A stretch of 64,000 nt of DNA from an uncultured Actinomycetes bacterium. GTDB taxonomy: Bacteria; Actinomycetota; Actinomycetes; Nanopelagicales; Nanopelagicaceae. Positions 63,650 to 64,000 of this stretch are shown here, in pieces. The notes under the pieces were generated by a model. It ran no database searches. It worked only from the letters and a program-made list of their open reading frames with translations, and was not told the origin of the DNA. The stretch is from NCBI GenBank assembly GCA_903825945.1, contig CAIKCJ010000029.1:1-64000 (forward strand), written 5' to 3'. The position numbers were made by a program, and so were the translations under genes. Each line of letters begins with the position of its first letter. Position 1 is the stretch's first letter.

Positions 63650-64000
63650 AGCTGCATCAATCAGAGCCGAAATAATCTCGGAGTAAGTTCTACCGCCGCG
63701 GCTCCAAAGCTTTGGATACATTGAGGTTGGAGTAAATCCAGGCATCGTATTGAGTTCATTGATGATGATCTCGCCTTGATCGGTATAGAAGAAGTCAACG
63801 CGAGCCAAGCCTTCGCAGCCCAGTGCTTTGAACGCGAGCATCGCAGCGGCTTGTATCTGCGCTTCTACTCCTGCAGGCAAATCCTGCGGAAAGACTACCT
63901 CGGTTGCATCATCTAAATACTTCGCTTCAAAATCATAGAACTCGTGGTTGCCAAGAATTTTAATCTCACCGACTGGCGATGCATGTGGAGTGCCTGCAAT
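63620..64000 (-). CDS. ddl: D-alanine-D-alanine ligase, C-terminal part
   Basis: The frame runs off the right edge; 126 C-terminal residues are visible. They contain the ATP-grasp end EIKILGNHEFYDFEAKYLD, GLARVDFFYTD, INELNTMPGFTPTSMYPKLW, all diagnostic of Ddl, which makes the D-Ala-D-Ala of peptidoglycan. The start lies outside the window. Neighbourhood with thiL is conserved in actinobacteria. Confidence 0.96.
   Translation of the reverse strand: MAGTPHASPVGEIKILGNHEFYDFEAKYLDDATEVVFPQDLPAGVEAQIQAAAMLAFKALGCEGLARVDFFYTDQGEIIINELNTMPGFTPTSMYPKLWSRGGRTYSEIISALIDAALIRSAHVTR

Overview
This window is a dense stretch of an actinobacterial chromosome. Phylum markers are the DUF4191, DUF3000, DUF3159, DUF3093 and DUF4193 proteins, a SepIVA-like coiled-coil protein, Ino1 next to a PadR regulator, a PimB-like mannosyltransferase and paired TrkA proteins. 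Gene order repeatedly matches Mycobacterium and Streptomyces cores (lipB-lipA-DUF4191-RDD-glnA; DUF3000-rnd-dxs; trkA-trkA-DUF3159-dut-DUF3093-DUF4193; trmD-rimM-khpA-rpsP-ffh-glnD-glnK-amtB-ftsY-smc-rnc-rpmF-yceD-sepIVA-coaD-rsmD-recG-rpmB-thiL-ddl). Base composition looks near 50% G+C, low for the phylum. No gene-free stretch exceeds about 230 bp, and many genes overlap or abut. This points to a streamlined planktonic actinobacterium of the freshwater acI/Nanopelagicales kind; that placement is inference. I saw no tRNA, rRNA, CRISPR array, insertion sequence or prophage.

Layout. 1-5.6 kb: a gene tail, a truncated Gfo/Idh/MocA oxidoreductase, the lipoate genes lipB-lipA with a plsC acyltransferase and DUF4191, an RDD protein and glutamine synthetase. 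5.6-14.8 kb: an accessory-like block with MarC, a PLP decarboxylase, an agmatinase-family hydrolase, an ABC-F ATPase, a class III aminotransferase, a drug-type MFS exporter and a nickel/cobalt permease. 14.8-19 kb: a CUT2 sugar ABC transporter operon with its LacI regulator. 19-24.6 kb: an unknown protein, ino1-padR, a LysE exporter, a Cas4-like nuclease, a second plsC and a hydrolase. 24.6-30.3 kb: ROK kinase, long-chain acyl-CoA ligase, a sensorless two-component pair, a PimB-like mannosyltransferase and a RibD-C protein. 30.3-41.5 kb: DUF3000, RNase D, dxs, aconitase, TRAM RNA methyltransferase, the trkA pair, dut and DUF genes. 41.6-60.5 kb: a long minus-strand run of core genes (desaturase, trmD to rpsP, ffh, the glnD-glnK-amtB nitrogen module, ftsY, smc, rnc, rpmF to recG). 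60.7-64 kb: rpmB, a GDPD phosphodiesterase, thiL, an Lrp/AsnC effector-domain protein, a glutamine amidotransferase and the end of ddl.

Working together: glnA, glnD, glnK and amtB form an ammonium assimilation set, and GlnR-like half-sites in 11-bp register precede amtB. Ino1 (inositol phosphate), the PimB-like mannosyltransferase, acyl-CoA ligase, two PlsC enzymes and the acyl-ACP desaturase serve phospholipid and phosphatidylinositol mannoside synthesis. Ffh, FtsY, Smc, RNase III, S16, L32 and L28 serve secretion, chromosome and ribosome functions.

No clearly new multi-gene system stands out. The most interesting signals are regulatory: a Nur-box-like palindrome before the nickel/cobalt permease, a triple TATCG-N3-CGATA array before padR-ino1, LacI-type operators exactly 42 bp apart on a recognisable promoter, and the amtB half-sites. 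Two proteins also deserve a look: a stand-alone Cas4-like nuclease and a hydrolase with an added membrane tail.
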